Source: Actinocorallia herbida (GTDB lineage: Bacteria; Actinomycetota; Actinomycetes; Streptosporangiales; Streptosporangiaceae). From it: a DNA stretch of 64,000 nucleotides. The position numbers and the translations under genes were made by a program. The stretch is taken from NCBI RefSeq assembly GCF_003751225.1, contig NZ_RJKE01000001.1:744001-808000 (forward strand), given 5' to 3'. Below the pieces are notes generated by a model. The model did not search any database. It was not told where the DNA came from and was given only the letters and a program-made list of their open reading frames with translations. How positions within the stretch are numbered: the first letter of the stretch is position 1; the number at the start of each line of letters is the position of its first letter. This document shows positions 16,318-25,629 of this stretch, one piece after another.

Positions 16318-19300
16318 CAGCCGCCCACCGCGTCCGGCGAGAGCGTCAGCACCTCGCGCAGCTCGGCGACCGACAGCTCGCCCAGCCAGTCCTCGCCCGC
16401 CCCGACGACGGCCTCGGCCAGCGCCTTCTTGCGTTCGATCATCTCGTCGACGCGCTCCTCCATCGTCCCCGCGCACACGAACTTGCGCACCTGGACGTCA
16501 CGGGTCTGGCCGATCCGGAACGCCCGGTCCGTCGCCTGGTCCTCCACCGCGGGGTTCCACCACCGGTCGAAGTGCACGACGTGGTTGGCGGCGGTCAGGG
16601 TCAGCCCGGTGCCCGCGGCCTTCAGCGACAGCAGGAACACCGACGGCCCCTCCTCGCCCTGGAACCGCTGGACCATCGCGTCGCGCTGGTCGCGCGTGGT
16701 GCCGCCGTGCAGCCACAGCACCGGACGGTCCAGCCGCGCCTCCAGGTACGGCTGGAGCATCGTGCCGAACTCCGCGTACTGGGTGAAGACCAGGACCTTC
16801 TCGCCCGCCTCGAGGATCTGCCCGCACAGCTCCTCCAGCCGCTCCAGCTTCCCCGACCTGCCCTGGAGGCGGGAGCCGTCCTTCAGCAGCAGCGCCGGAT
16901 GGTCGCAGACCTGCTTGAGCCGCGCCATCGTGGCCAGCACCAGGCCGCGCTTCTTGCGCGGATCGGCCTCGGCGATCCGCTCCAGCATGTCCTCCACGGT
17001 CGCCTGGTAGAGGGAGGCCTGCTCGACCGTCAGGGTGCAGTAGACCTTCATCTCCTGCTTCTCCGGCAGATCGGTGATGATCGACTTGTCGGTCTTGAGA
17101 CGGCGCAGGATGAACGGCCTCGTAGCGCGCTGGAGCGCGGCGGCAGCCACCTCGTCGCCTTCGGCCTCGATCGGCGCCGCGAACCGCTCACGGAACGCCT
17201 GCTTGGGGCCGAGCAGCCCGGGATTGGCGAAGTCCATCACCGACCACAGCTCGCCGAGGTGGTTCTCCACCGGAGTGCCGGTGAGCGCGATCCGGCTCGG
17301 CGCGGGGATCGACCTGAGCGCCTTGGCCTGCCGCGTCGCGCTGTTCTTGAGCGCCTGCGCCTCGTCGCACACGAGCCGCGCCCACTTGACGGACCCGAGG
17401 GCGTCGGCGTCGCGCGCGGCGGTGCCGTAGGTGGTGAGGACGAGATCGGCGGACGCCGCCGCGGCGGCGAGCGCCTCGGCGTCCTTGTGCCGGCCCGCGC
17501 CGTGGTGCACGTGGACGCGCAGCTTCGGCGCGAACCTGGCGGCCTCGCGCCGCCAGGTGCCCACCAGCGACATCGGCACGACCGCGAGGGTCGGCGCCTG
17601 CTGCCCGGACTCCACGGCCCGCACCAGATGGGACAGGACGGTCAGGGTCTTGCCGAGGCCCATGTCGTCGGCCAGCAGCGCGCCGAGGCCGAGGCCCTCC
17701 ATGAAGGCCAGCCACGCGAGCCCGCGCTCCTGGTAGGGGCGCAGCGTCGCGGCGATGCCCTCGGGCGTCGGGACGGGGGCGACGCGCCGGTCGGCCTCGC
17801 CCGACAGCAGGTCGCCGAGCGCGCCTCCGGCCTCGACCGCCACCAGCGGCAGCGACTGCTCGCCCGCGTGGATGACCGCGCGCACGACCTGGCCCGCGGT
17901 CATCGCGCCGGAGCCGCCGTGCCGCAGGAACTCCAGGGCCGTGTCGAGCTGCTCGGAGTCCAGCTCCACCCAGCGGCCGCGCAGCCTGACGAGCGGCGTC
18001 TTCAACCGGGCCAGCTCGGCGAGGTCGTCCTCGGCGAGGGTCTCCTCCCCGACGGCCACCTCCCACCGGAACTCCACGAGGTCGCCGAGCCCGAAACCGG
18101 ACTTGGCGGACGCGCCGTCGGGATTGTCGGCGCCCGGGTCCTCGGTGCGCAGCTTCAGGCCGAGCCGCTCCTTGCCCGCCCACGTCGGCAGCAGCACGCC
18201 GAACCCGGCGGCCGCCAGCAGCGGCGCCGCGCCCTTGAGGAACCGGAACGCGCCCGCGACGTCCAGCGGCAGCTCGGCCGGGACGGGGGAGTCCAGCGCC
18301 GCCGCGAGATCGGGGAAGACGCGCAGCGCGCGGCCGAGCCCCGCCATCAGCGTCTCCTCGGCCCCTTCGAGGAACGTGTCGCCGTCCCAGATCCGCGCCG
18401 CGGGCACCAGCAGGCTCGGATCCTCGGTGCCCTGCACCAGGAACTCCACCCGCCACGGCGTCCACGCCGCGCCGTCCCCCGGATCCTCCTCGACGGGCCG
18501 CCCGGACGGCGGCTCGGACTCGGCGAGCGTCGTCGGCGCGGCCTCGAAGAGCCCGGATCGCCGCTCGGGTCCGGGCGGGGCGGACGCGGGCGCGGACCCC
18601 AGGGGGTCGGGCGCGGGCTCGACCAGCCGGAAAGTGAGGCGCAGCAGTCCTTCGGCGGGCCGGGCGGCGCGGAACCAGGAGTCGAGTTCGGCGCGCAGGT
18701 CGGCCGGGTCGTCGCCGGGCTCGCGCGCGACGAGCCCGGACGGCCCGGTCAGCGCCTCGACCCAGCGTTCGGCGAGCGGGATGTGCTCGGGCGCCTTCCC
18801 GGTGCGGGCGGGCAGCAGCGGATGCGGGGCGGCGGCCCGCACCGCGGTGTCGACCAGCCCGTCCAGCGCCTCGGCGAGCACCCGGGCGGCCGGACCGCCG
18901 GGCACCGCGGCCCGGCAGGCGGCGGGCATCGCCGCGGCGAGCCGCGCCAGCCGTCCCGGATCGGCGACCGCGCGCCAGTGCGCCACGAACTCGCGGTCCT
19001 CCTCGCGCAGCGCGGGCAGCACCCTGCCGCGCCGCGCCAGCGCCAGCGCGTCCTCGGCGACGACCGCGAGGAACCGCAGATCGGTCCCGGCCACCAGCCT
19101 CGGTCCCGCGCCGTCTTCCCCGGTCTCTCCGCCCTCGTCCTCGTCGCCGTCTTCCGCGGAGGCCGCGCGCCAGAACGGCGCGTTCAGCACGCCCATCGCC
19201 GCGAAGGGATCGAGGACCAGCGCGGGCACCTTCCACACCGCGAGCGCCGGAGAGTCCGCCGCGGCGGAGACCCCCAGCTCGCCCGAAGGCAGTGGCACCC

Positions 19301-19487
19301 CTTCCGCACTGGGCAGCAGCATCTCCAGGGTGACGCGCGCGGCCCCCCGCACCCGCCCCTCCAGCGCCGTCCCGCCGAACTCCCGCGTCGCGAACGGATG
19401 CACGCCGACGGCGGCGGCCCGCTCCCCGTCGTGCTCGGCCCACAGGCACAGCGCCCCGCCATGCCACACCCCGTGCGCCACAAGCAT
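16317..19487 (-). CDS. SNF2-family DNA-dependent ATPase / helicase-like protein
   Basis: A 1056-residue protein. The C-terminal half is a complete SNF2 ATPase: Walker A DDMGLGKTLTVL (about 606), DEAQ box VCDEAQALKN (about 705), ALTGTPVENHLGELWSVMDF (about 732), and helicase-C motifs VLVFTQYAEF and ATDRAFRIGQTRDVQVRKF (near 985). The N-terminal ~550 residues match the bacterial SNF2-associated region, ending with LRPYQERGLAWL. Such enzymes translocate on duplex DNA and remodel protein-DNA complexes. It ends one base into the SWIM protein gene. Roles in repair, transcription or defence are all possible; the sequence does not decide. Confidence 0.92.
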   Translation of the reverse strand: MLVAHGVWHGGALCLWAEHDGERAAAVGVHPFATREFGGTALEGRVRGAARVTLEMLLPSAEGVPLPSGELGVSAAADSPALAVWKVPALVLDPFAAMGVLNAPFWRAASAEDGDEDEGGETGEDGAGPRLVAGTDLRFLAVVAEDALALARRGRVLPALREEDREFVAHWRAVADPGRLARLAAAMPAACRAAVPGGPAARVLAEALDGLVDTAVRAAAPHPLLPARTGKAPEHIPLAERWVEALTGPSGLVAREPGDDPADLRAELDSWFRAARPAEGLLRLTFRLVEPAPDPLGSAPASAPPGPERRSGLFEAAPTTLAESEPPSGRPVEEDPGDGAAWTPWRVEFLVQGTEDPSLLVPAARIWDGDTFLEGAEETLMAGLGRALRVFPDLAAALDSPVPAELPLDVAGAFRFLKGAAPLLAAAGFGVLLPTWAGKERLGLKLRTEDPGADNPDGASAKSGFGLGDLVEFRWEVAVGEETLAEDDLAELARLKTPLVRLRGRWVELDSEQLDTALEFLRHGGSGAMTAGQVVRAVIHAGEQSLPLVAVEAGGALGDLLSGEADRRVAPVPTPEGIAATLRPYQERGLAWLAFMEGLGLGALLADDMGLGKTLTVLSHLVRAVESGQQAPTLAVVPMSLVGTWRREAARFAPKLRVHVHHGAGRHKDAEALAAAAASADLVLTTYGTAARDADALGSVKWARLVCDEAQALKNSATRQAKALRSIPAPSRIALTGTPVENHLGELWSVMDFANPGLLGPKQAFRERFAAPIEAEGDEVAAAALQRATRPFILRRLKTDKSIITDLPEKQEMKVYCTLTVEQASLYQATVEDMLERIAEADPRKKRGLVLATMARLKQVCDHPALLLKDGSRLQGRSGKLERLEELCGQILEAGEKVLVFTQYAEFGTMLQPYLEARLDRPVLWLHGGTTRDQRDAMVQRFQGEEGPSVFLLSLKAAGTGLTLTAANHVVHFDRWWNPAVEDQATDRAFRIGQTRDVQVRKFVCAGTMEERVDEMIERKKALAEAVVGAGEDWLGELSVAELREVLTLSPDAVGG

Positions 19488-19625
19488 GCCCGCGAAGCTA
19501 CCAGCGCCCTCCGACAGAACCGGCAGGGCGGCGCGGCCCCTGCCGGTTCCGCCCGAGCCCGCGGGGTCGCGTCGGGACGTTCGGGGTCTTCTGCCGGAGG
19601 TCCGCGGGGACTAGGGTGCGGGCGC

Positions 19626-20390
19626 ATGTGGCGGACGGCGATGGTGACCGGGGCGTCGAGCGGGATCGGGGAGTCCTTCGCGCGGCTGCTCGCGGCGCGC
19701 GGCGCGGACCTGGTGCTCGTGGCGCGGCGCGGTGAGGTGCTCGAGGCGCTGGCGGCGGAGCTGCGCGGACGAGGCGTGCGGGCGGAGGTCCTGGCGGCCG
19801 ACCTGACGCTGCCGGATGATCTCGCCCGGGTGCGCGCGCGGGCGGCGGAAGTGGATCTGCTGGTGAACAACGCCGGGTTCGGGGCCTTCGGCGGATTCGC
19901 CGAGCTGCCCGCCGACGACCACCGCAGGCAGGTGACGCTCAATGTGACCGCCCTCATGGAGCTGAGTCACGCGGCGCTCGGCGCGATGGCGGCCCGGGGA
20001 CGCGGCGGCATCCTGAACGTCGCGTCCGTCGCCGCCTACGCCCCCTCGCCCGGCAGCGCCGTGTACGGGGCGTCCAAGGCGTTCGTCGTGTCGTTCACCG
20101 AGAGCCTGCACGTGGAGGCGAAGGCCGCGGGGGTCCACGTGACCGCCCTGTGCCCCGGCTTCACCCGGACCGAGGACGGCGCCCCGACCGGCCTCGTCTG
20201 GCTCGGCCGGGAGAAGGTGGCCGCCGCGGGGTTGGCCGCCGTCGAGCGGGGCAAAGACAGGTGCGTGCCCGGCGCGCAGTACCGTGCGCTGGTGCCGGTG
20301 CTCGCCCTGGTGCCGGCGGGCCTGCGCCGCACGGTTTCTGGTGTTCTGTGGCGGCGGCTTCTCGAGGCCGAGCGGCGGCGAGACTTGTGA
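19626..20390 (+). CDS. Short-chain dehydrogenase/reductase (classical SDR)
   Basis: A 254-residue classical SDR. It has the NAD(P) motif VTGASSGIGESFARLL, DLLVNNAGFGAFGGF, the catalytic Ser in NVASVAAYAPSPGSAVYGAS with the YxxxK (YGASK), and PGFTR after it. The Arg-rich loop after the second strand (VLVARRGEVLEAL) suggests NADP preference. Family resemblance is to the DltE/YqjQ-like SDR group, but the substrate is unknown. It is divergent from the SNF2 gene with a 138-base gap. A long overlapping frame upstream is antisense to SNF2 and is not part of the gene. Confidence 0.88.
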   Translation: MWRTAMVTGASSGIGESFARLLAARGADLVLVARRGEVLEALAAELRGRGVRAEVLAADLTLPDDLARVRARAAEVDLLVNNAGFGAFGGFAELPADDHRRQVTLNVTALMELSHAALGAMAARGRGGILNVASVAAYAPSPGSAVYGASKAFVVSFTESLHVEAKAAGVHVTALCPGFTRTEDGAPTGLVWLGREKVAAAGLAAVERGKDRCVPGAQYRALVPVLALVPAGLRRTVSGVLWRRLLEAERRRDL

Positions 20391-20569
20391 GCTACCCCCA
20401 AACCCTGCCCGGAGGACTTGTAGCCGCCGCTCATATCGGTGCGCCGCCCGCCGCCCTAGCATGTTGACCGTCGTCACATCCGACGCTGTCGTCGGGGCGC
20501 CTTGGCGCGAGGGCGCCCGGGCCCGGGGTCCCCGCCCTGGCCGATCAACGAGATCCGAAAGGTCCAGGT

Positions 20570-21502
20570 ATGCCGGAAGCTATTGACATTCAGGTGCTGA
20601 ACGAGCTCGAACCGGTCGTGGAGAAAGAGCTGAACCGGCACTTGTCGATGGCCAAGGAGTGGTTCCCGCACGAGTACGTGCCGTGGGGCAAGGGCCGTGA
20701 CTATGCCTTCCTCGGCGGCGAGGACTGGGTGCCCGAGGACTCCAAGGTCAGCGACGCGGCGCGCGAGGCGCTCCTGGTCAACCTGCTGACCGAGGACAAC
20801 CTGCCCGGCTACCACTCGGCGATCTCCCGCATCATGGGCCGTGAAGGCGCCTGGGGCACGTGGGTCAACCGCTGGACCGCCGAGGAGAACCGCCACGGCA
20901 TCGTCATCCGCGACTTCCTCACCGTGACCCGGGCCGTCGACCCGGTGGTGCTGGAGAAGGCCCGGATGCAGCACATGGAGATCGGCTACGAGCCCGACCA
21001 CGGCGAGAAGGTCCTGCACGGCGTCGCCTACGTCTCCTTCCAGGAGCTGGCCACCCGCGTCTCGCACCGCAACACCGGCAGGGCGTCCGAGGACCCGCTG
21101 TGCGAGCAGATGATGCAGCGCGTCGCGGCCGACGAGAACCTGCACATGATCTTCTACCGCAACGTGCTCGGCGCCTCCTTCGAGGTCGCGCCGAACGCGG
21201 CCATGCGGGCCGTCGCCGACGTCGTCAAGGGCTTCCAGATGCCCGGCTACACGATCGACGGATTCCTCCGCAAGTCCGTCGCGATCGCCAACGCCGGCAT
21301 CTACGACCTCCGGCTGCACCACGACGAGGTGCTCATGCCGGTCCTGCGCAAGTGGGGCGTCTTCGAGATCGAGGGCCTGGACGGCGAGGGCGAGAAGGCC
21401 CGTGAGGAGCTCTCCGAGTTCATGACCGCCCTCGACGAGGCGGCGACCAAGTTCGAGGAGCGCCGCGAGGCCCGGCGGGCCCGCATCGCCGCCCGCGGCT
21501 GA
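20570..21502 (+). CDS. Acyl-ACP desaturase (soluble di-iron, DesA-like)
   Basis: A 310-residue soluble fatty acyl desaturase of the ferritin-like di-iron class. Iron ligands are visible in LLTEDNLPGYH (Glu about 75), AEENRHGI (EExxH, about 105) and AADENLHMIF (DExxH, about 188). It introduces a cis double bond into acyl chains bound to acyl carrier protein or CoA, using O2 and reduced ferredoxin, and so adjusts membrane fluidity or mycolate-like precursors. The C-terminus is a charged helix (RREARRARIAARG). It is monocistronic, with a strong terminator at 21543-21585. Confidence 0.9.
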   Translation: MPEAIDIQVLNELEPVVEKELNRHLSMAKEWFPHEYVPWGKGRDYAFLGGEDWVPEDSKVSDAAREALLVNLLTEDNLPGYHSAISRIMGREGAWGTWVNRWTAEENRHGIVIRDFLTVTRAVDPVVLEKARMQHMEIGYEPDHGEKVLHGVAYVSFQELATRVSHRNTGRASEDPLCEQMMQRVAADENLHMIFYRNVLGASFEVAPNAAMRAVADVVKGFQMPGYTIDGFLRKSVAIANAGIYDLRLHHDEVLMPVLRKWGVFEIEGLDGEGEKAREELSEFMTALDEAATKFEERREARRARIAARG

Positions 21503-21542
21503 CCTCCCGGTTCCCGCGGGATCGGGACGCGACGAAACCAAA

Positions 21543-21585
21543 GGCCCCGGCGCTTCGTCTCACTGAGGAGACGGGTGCCGGGGCC
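21543..21585 (+). terminator. Two-tier hairpin terminator after the desaturase gene
   Basis: Outer stem GGCCCCGGC (21543-21551) pairs with 21577-21585; inner stem GTCTC (21557-21561) pairs with GAGAC (21568-21572). It lies 40 bases after the desaturase stop. Confidence 0.75.
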
Positions 21586-21634
21586 TCGTCCGTGCCACCC
21601 CGGCCGTGATGTTCCGGGGGTAGGGTTGGCCGCG

Positions 21635-23575
21635 ATGAGTCGGCAAGGCCGAAGTGAGCAAGGCCGAAGCGATCGGAGTAGTGCCACGTCCGGGGACACC
21701 ATCGGCCCGTACCGGCTCGCCGAGGTGCTCGGCGAGGGCGGCATGGGAGTCGTGCGCCGGGGAACCGACCCGGCGGGCCGGTCGGTAGCGGTCAAGCTGC
21801 TGCGCGGCGGCTCCGACGAGACCGCGCTGCGCCGCCTCGCCCGCGAGGTCGACACGATGCGGCGCGTGCGCAGCCCGTTCGTCGCGCAGATCATCGACGC
21901 GGACGTGACCCACGAGCCGCCCTACATCGTCACCCAGTACGTCCAGGGCAAGACCCTGGAGCAGACGATCGACGACTCGGGACCGCTGGCGGGCTTCGCG
22001 CTCAAGCGGCTGGCCTGGGGCCTGGCGGAGGCGCTCGCGGCGATCCACGCCTCGGGCATCGTGCATCGCGACCTCAAGCCCGGCAACGTCATGTTCGCCG
22101 GGAACGGCGACCCGATCCTCATCGACTTCGGCATCGCCCAGCCCGTCGACGCGACCCGGCTGACCTCGGCGGGGATGGTGATCGGCACGCCCGGCTACCT
22201 CGCGCCCGAGCTGCTGAGCGGCGACGACTTCCGGGCGCCCGCCGACGTCCACGCCTGGGCCGGCACGGTCATCTACGCGGCCACCGGGCGTCCGCCGTTC
22301 GGCAACGGCACGTTCGAGCAGATCTTCGCCAAGATCATCCAGGGCACGCCCGACCTCGACGGCGTCCCGGCGCCGCTGCTCCCGCTGCTGCGCAGCGCGA
22401 TGGCGCAGCACCCCGCGGAGCGCCCCACCGCCAAGCACGTCGCGGGCCTGGTCGAGCGGATCGACCTCGAGATGACCATGTTCGACCAGACGCTACTGGA
22501 CGACCGGCCCGCCCGCAGCCCGCAGCCTCCGCCGCCGGTGTCGCCGCCGCGCGACGTGCGGGAGATCCCGCGCCAGCCGGCGGGCGACGCGCGCCTGCCG
22601 CAGCCGAGCGACTTCATCGGGCAGATCCCTCCGGTGGCCCCGCCGCCGCCCGAGCCCTACCCGGGGCAGCAGGATCCGCACGGGACCCGGCGGTTCACCG
22701 GGACCAACCCCTTTGATCCCTATGCCACGACCGACGACCGCCCGTACGCGCCGCCGCCTCCGTCGTCCGCCCTGTACGGGCCGCCGTCGACGCAGGCGGA
22801 CCCGCCGTGGGGCGGGCCGCAGGGCGGTCACCAGAACCCGTACGGGAGCGGCCAGCCCTACCCGTCGCAGTATCCGCCGCAGCCCCAGCAGCCTCAGCAG
22901 CCCCAGCCGTGGGCCGACCAGGCGCGCGGGCCGGAGACCAGACCCGACCCCGACCGGGCCGAGCGGCCTCCGGAGCCCAAGCCCTTCGGCCTCTACCAGG
23001 CGCTCGGGTTCCTGCTGCTGGCGGGCATCCTGGCGCTGGCGTGGGCGGTGCCGTCGACGGCGTTCGTCATCGCGTTCGTCGCGGCGACCCTGCTGCGCGC
23101 GGGCGACAAGGCCGCGCAGGGCACCGAGTCGCGCCGGGTCCGGCGCGGCGAGCGGGACTCCGATCTCGCCGGGACCCTGCTGCGCACCCCGCTGCACCTG
23201 CCGGGCACCCTGATCGGCACCGCCGTGATCACGCTGGCGAACCTGCTGCTCGGCATGCTGGTCGCCACGGGCCTCGTGGTGGCCGGGCAGCGGGGCAACA
23301 CCGCGGTGACGATCGGCGTGGTCCTCGCCGTCTTCCTCCAGTTCTGGGGGATGGGCGGCACCGGCTCGCGGCGGCAGCTCGCCCGGATCTGGGGCGGCGT
23401 CCTGCCGCGCCGCGAGCCCGCGCTGATCGCGGTGCTGTGCGTCGGCGCCGCGGTCGCCGTGCTCGCCCTCATGGTCTATGACAGCGCCCCCGACCCCGGC
23501 GCGTTCGGGCCGTTCGCGGACTGGCTGGAGGACGCCTGGCGCACGGTCAAGGGCTGGGTGGAGGACTTCGGCTAG
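21635..23575 (+). CDS. Ser/Thr protein kinase with C-terminal multi-TM region
   Basis: A 646-residue protein. The Hanks-type kinase domain (about 24-285) is intact: GEGGMGVV glycine loop, Lys 54 (VAVKLL), HRDLKPGN (Asp 146, Asn 151), DFG at 164-166 and TPGYLAPE. A roughly 160-residue Pro/Gln/Tyr-rich linker follows, then about four membrane helices (for example QALGFLLLAGILALAWAVP and LANLLLGMLVATGLVVAG). Unlike PknB there are no PASTA repeats or other ectodomain, so sensing would be intramembrane or cytoplasmic. ATG 21635 starts at MSRQGRSEQ; an upstream GTG would overlap the preceding terminator. Not obviously co-transcribed with etfBA, whose start is 257 bases downstream. Confidence 0.9.
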   Translation: MSRQGRSEQGRSDRSSATSGDTIGPYRLAEVLGEGGMGVVRRGTDPAGRSVAVKLLRGGSDETALRRLAREVDTMRRVRSPFVAQIIDADVTHEPPYIVTQYVQGKTLEQTIDDSGPLAGFALKRLAWGLAEALAAIHASGIVHRDLKPGNVMFAGNGDPILIDFGIAQPVDATRLTSAGMVIGTPGYLAPELLSGDDFRAPADVHAWAGTVIYAATGRPPFGNGTFEQIFAKIIQGTPDLDGVPAPLLPLLRSAMAQHPAERPTAKHVAGLVERIDLEMTMFDQTLLDDRPARSPQPPPPVSPPRDVREIPRQPAGDARLPQPSDFIGQIPPVAPPPPEPYPGQQDPHGTRRFTGTNPFDPYATTDDRPYAPPPPSSALYGPPSTQADPPWGGPQGGHQNPYGSGQPYPSQYPPQPQQPQQPQPWADQARGPETRPDPDRAERPPEPKPFGLYQALGFLLLAGILALAWAVPSTAFVIAFVAATLLRAGDKAAQGTESRRVRRGERDSDLAGTLLRTPLHLPGTLIGTAVITLANLLLGMLVATGLVVAGQRGNTAVTIGVVLAVFLQFWGMGGTGSRRQLARIWGGVLPRREPALIAVLCVGAAVAVLALMVYDSAPDPGAFGPFADWLEDAWRTVKGWVEDFG

Positions 23576-23831
23576 GCCCGGGGATCCCACGGGACGGGCA
23601 AGATCCGCGGGTACTCGCGCGCACACGTTAGTGTGATCCCCGCCACCTGTAGGCGCGAGATCCCCTGTACGGGGGCCCCTGGGTGCCGGGCGCGTGCTAC
23701 CGGTGAGTAACATCGGGGTACGGTCTGACTGACCCCCGGATCCGAAGGACGTTCGGGCGTTTGGCAGGCTGTAGCCAACAAGGATCCAGTCAGCCCCACA
23801 GATGAAGTTGCAGGGAGGTCGGCCAGCGGCC

Positions 23832-24611
23832 ATGAACATCGTCGTATGCGTGAAGCAGGTTCCCGACACGGAGAGCCCGCGCAAGTTGAAGTCCGATGAC
23901 AACACTCTCGACCGCGCTGCTGCGGACGGCGTCATCAACGAGCTCTGCGAGTACGCCATCGAGGAGGCGCTGCTCATCAAGGAGGCGCACGGCGGCGAGG
24001 TGACGGTCCTGACCATGGGTCCGGACAAGGCCACCGAGTCGATCCGCAAGGCGCTCGCCATGGGCGCCGACAAGGCCGTCCACCTGGTGGACGACGCCCT
24101 CGTCGGCTCCGACGCGCTCCAGACCTCCTACGCGCTCCAGCAGCTCGTGGGCCGCGCCGGCGCCGACCTGGTGATCATGGGCTCCGAGTCCACCGACGCC
24201 CGCACCGGCGTCCTCGCCGCGATGCTCTCCGAGCGTCTCGGCTGGCCGCAGCTCACCCTCGCCAACAAGGTCGAGATCGCCGGCACCGCGGTGACGATCC
24301 AGCGGCAGACGGACACCGGCTTCGACAAGGTCGAGGCTTCGCTGCCCGCGGTCATCTCCGTCGTGGAGAAGATCAACGAGCCGCGCTACCCGTCCTTCAA
24401 GGGCATCATGGCGGCCAAGAAGAAGCCGGTCGAGTCCCTGTCCGTCGCGGACGCGGGCATCGACGCGGGCCAGGTCGGCGTCGCCAACGCCTACTCCGCC
24501 GTGGTCGACCACGCCGACGCGCCGGCGCGCGCCAAGGGCCAGGTCGTCGGCGACGAGGGTGACGGCGGCGTGAAGATCGCCGACTTCCTCGCCAGCAAGA
24601 AGTTCGTGTAA
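23832..24611 (+). CDS. etfB: Electron transfer flavoprotein beta subunit
   Basis: A 259-residue EtfB. It begins MNIVVCVKQVPDTESPRKL and contains the AMP-binding segment VIMGSESTDARTGVLAAMLS and the EtfA-contact region VEASLPAVISVVEKINEPRYP, which is the family signature. With EtfA it accepts electrons from acyl-CoA dehydrogenases and passes them to ETF:quinone oxidoreductase. The ATG at 23832 follows a GGGAGG about 18 bases upstream; an earlier start 30 bases upstream is possible but less like the family. It is separated from etfA by 13 bases. The block marks the start of the conserved etf-iscS-mnmA-lig-gat-ilv region. Confidence 0.95.
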   Translation: MNIVVCVKQVPDTESPRKLKSDDNTLDRAAADGVINELCEYAIEEALLIKEAHGGEVTVLTMGPDKATESIRKALAMGADKAVHLVDDALVGSDALQTSYALQQLVGRAGADLVIMGSESTDARTGVLAAMLSERLGWPQLTLANKVEIAGTAVTIQRQTDTGFDKVEASLPAVISVVEKINEPRYPSFKGIMAAKKKPVESLSVADAGIDAGQVGVANAYSAVVDHADAPARAKGQVVGDEGDGGVKIADFLASKKFV

Positions 24612-24624
24612 GGGGAGTAGGCAC

Positions 24625-25569
24625 ATGGCAGAGATTCTGGTCCTCGTCGACCACGCCAACGGCGAGGTCAAGAAGGTCACCTTCGAGCTCCTGACCCTCG
24701 CCCGCTCCCTGGGTGAGGCGTCCGCGGTCTGGATCGGTCCTGGCTACGAGGCGGCGGCCGACAAGATCGCCGAGTACGGCCCGGCCAAGGTCTACGTGGC
24801 CGCCGACGCCGAGCTCAACGACTACGTCGCGGCCCCCAAGGTCGAGGTGCTCCAGCAGCTCGCCGCGGGTGCCGGCGCCATCCTCGTCCCGGCCACGGCC
24901 GAGGGCAAGGAGATCGCGGGCCGGCTGGCCGTGCGGCTCGACTCCGGTGTCCTCACCGACGTGGTGGGCGTGACCGGCGACCTGGTCGCCGAGCACTCCA
25001 TCTTCGGTGGCGGGGTCATCGCGCACGCCAAGGTCACCAAGGGCACCCCGATCATCGCGGTCCGCCCGAACGCGATCGCGCTGGCGGCCCAGGCCGGCAG
25101 CCCGGCCGTCGAGCAGGTCTCGGTGGCCCTGTCGGACGCGGCCAAGGCCGCGAAGATCACCGACCGGGTCGTCCAGGAGAAGGGCGAGCGCCCCGACCTG
25201 ACCGAGGCCTCGATCGTCGTCTCCGGCGGTCGCGGTGTCGGCGGCGCCGAGAACTTCAAGATCATTGAAGGGCTCGCCGACAGCCTCGGCGCGGCCGTCG
25301 GCGCCTCTCGCGCCGCGACCGACGCCGGCTGGTACCCGCACCAGTTCCAGGTCGGCCAGACCGGTAAGACGGTCTCGCCGCAGCTGTACATCGCCGCCGG
25401 CATCTCCGGCGCGATCCAGCACCGCGCGGGCATGCAGACGTCCAAGACGATCATCGCGATCAACAAGGACCCTGAGGCCCCGATTTTCGAGCTGGTCGAC
25501 TACGGCGTGGTCGGCGACCTGTTCCAGGTCGTCCCGCAGCTCACCGAGGAGATCGGCAAGCGCAAGTAG
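24625..25569 (+). CDS. etfA: Electron transfer flavoprotein alpha subunit
   Basis: A 314-residue EtfA. The C-terminal FAD domain shows GGRGVGGAENFKIIEGLA, then GASRAATDAGWYPH, QVGQTGKTVSPQLYIAAGIS and GAIQHRAGMQTSKTIIAIN, all diagnostic. It binds the redox-active FAD of the heterodimer. The ATG has GGGGAG about 7 bases upstream and follows etfB by 13 bases. The operon ends at the hairpin at 25588-25619. Confidence 0.96.
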   Translation: MAEILVLVDHANGEVKKVTFELLTLARSLGEASAVWIGPGYEAAADKIAEYGPAKVYVAADAELNDYVAAPKVEVLQQLAAGAGAILVPATAEGKEIAGRLAVRLDSGVLTDVVGVTGDLVAEHSIFGGGVIAHAKVTKGTPIIAVRPNAIALAAQAGSPAVEQVSVALSDAAKAAKITDRVVQEKGERPDLTEASIVVSGGRGVGGAENFKIIEGLADSLGAAVGASRAATDAGWYPHQFQVGQTGKTVSPQLYIAAGISGAIQHRAGMQTSKTIIAINKDPEAPIFELVDYGVVGDLFQVVPQLTEEIGKRK

Positions 25570-25587
25570 TCTGCGCCGGTCCCCGAA

Positions 25588-25619
25588 GGCCCCCGCCTCC
25601 CTCTGGAGGGGCGGGGGCC
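25588..25619 (+). terminator. Hairpin terminator between etfA and the convergent DnaJ gene
   Basis: A stem of GGCCCCCGCC (25588-25597) with GGCGGGGGCC (25610-25619), extended inside by TCC/GGA pairing. It lies between the etfA stop (25569) and the minus-strand DnaJ stop (25630), so it may serve both. Confidence 0.8.
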
Positions 25620-25629
25620 TCTTCGCGTC

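Noticed and set aside
16572-19600. A very long plus-strand frame antisense to the SNF2 gene that runs into the SDR gene
   Set aside because: The part antisense to SNF2 is low-complexity Arg/Gly/Leu-rich; only the segment from ATG 19626 has SDR motifs.
23690-23715. Near-palindrome around ACCGGT upstream of etfB, reminiscent of TetR-type lipid-metabolism operators
   Set aside because: Only the central six bases are symmetric; the arms do not match, so no operator is claimed.
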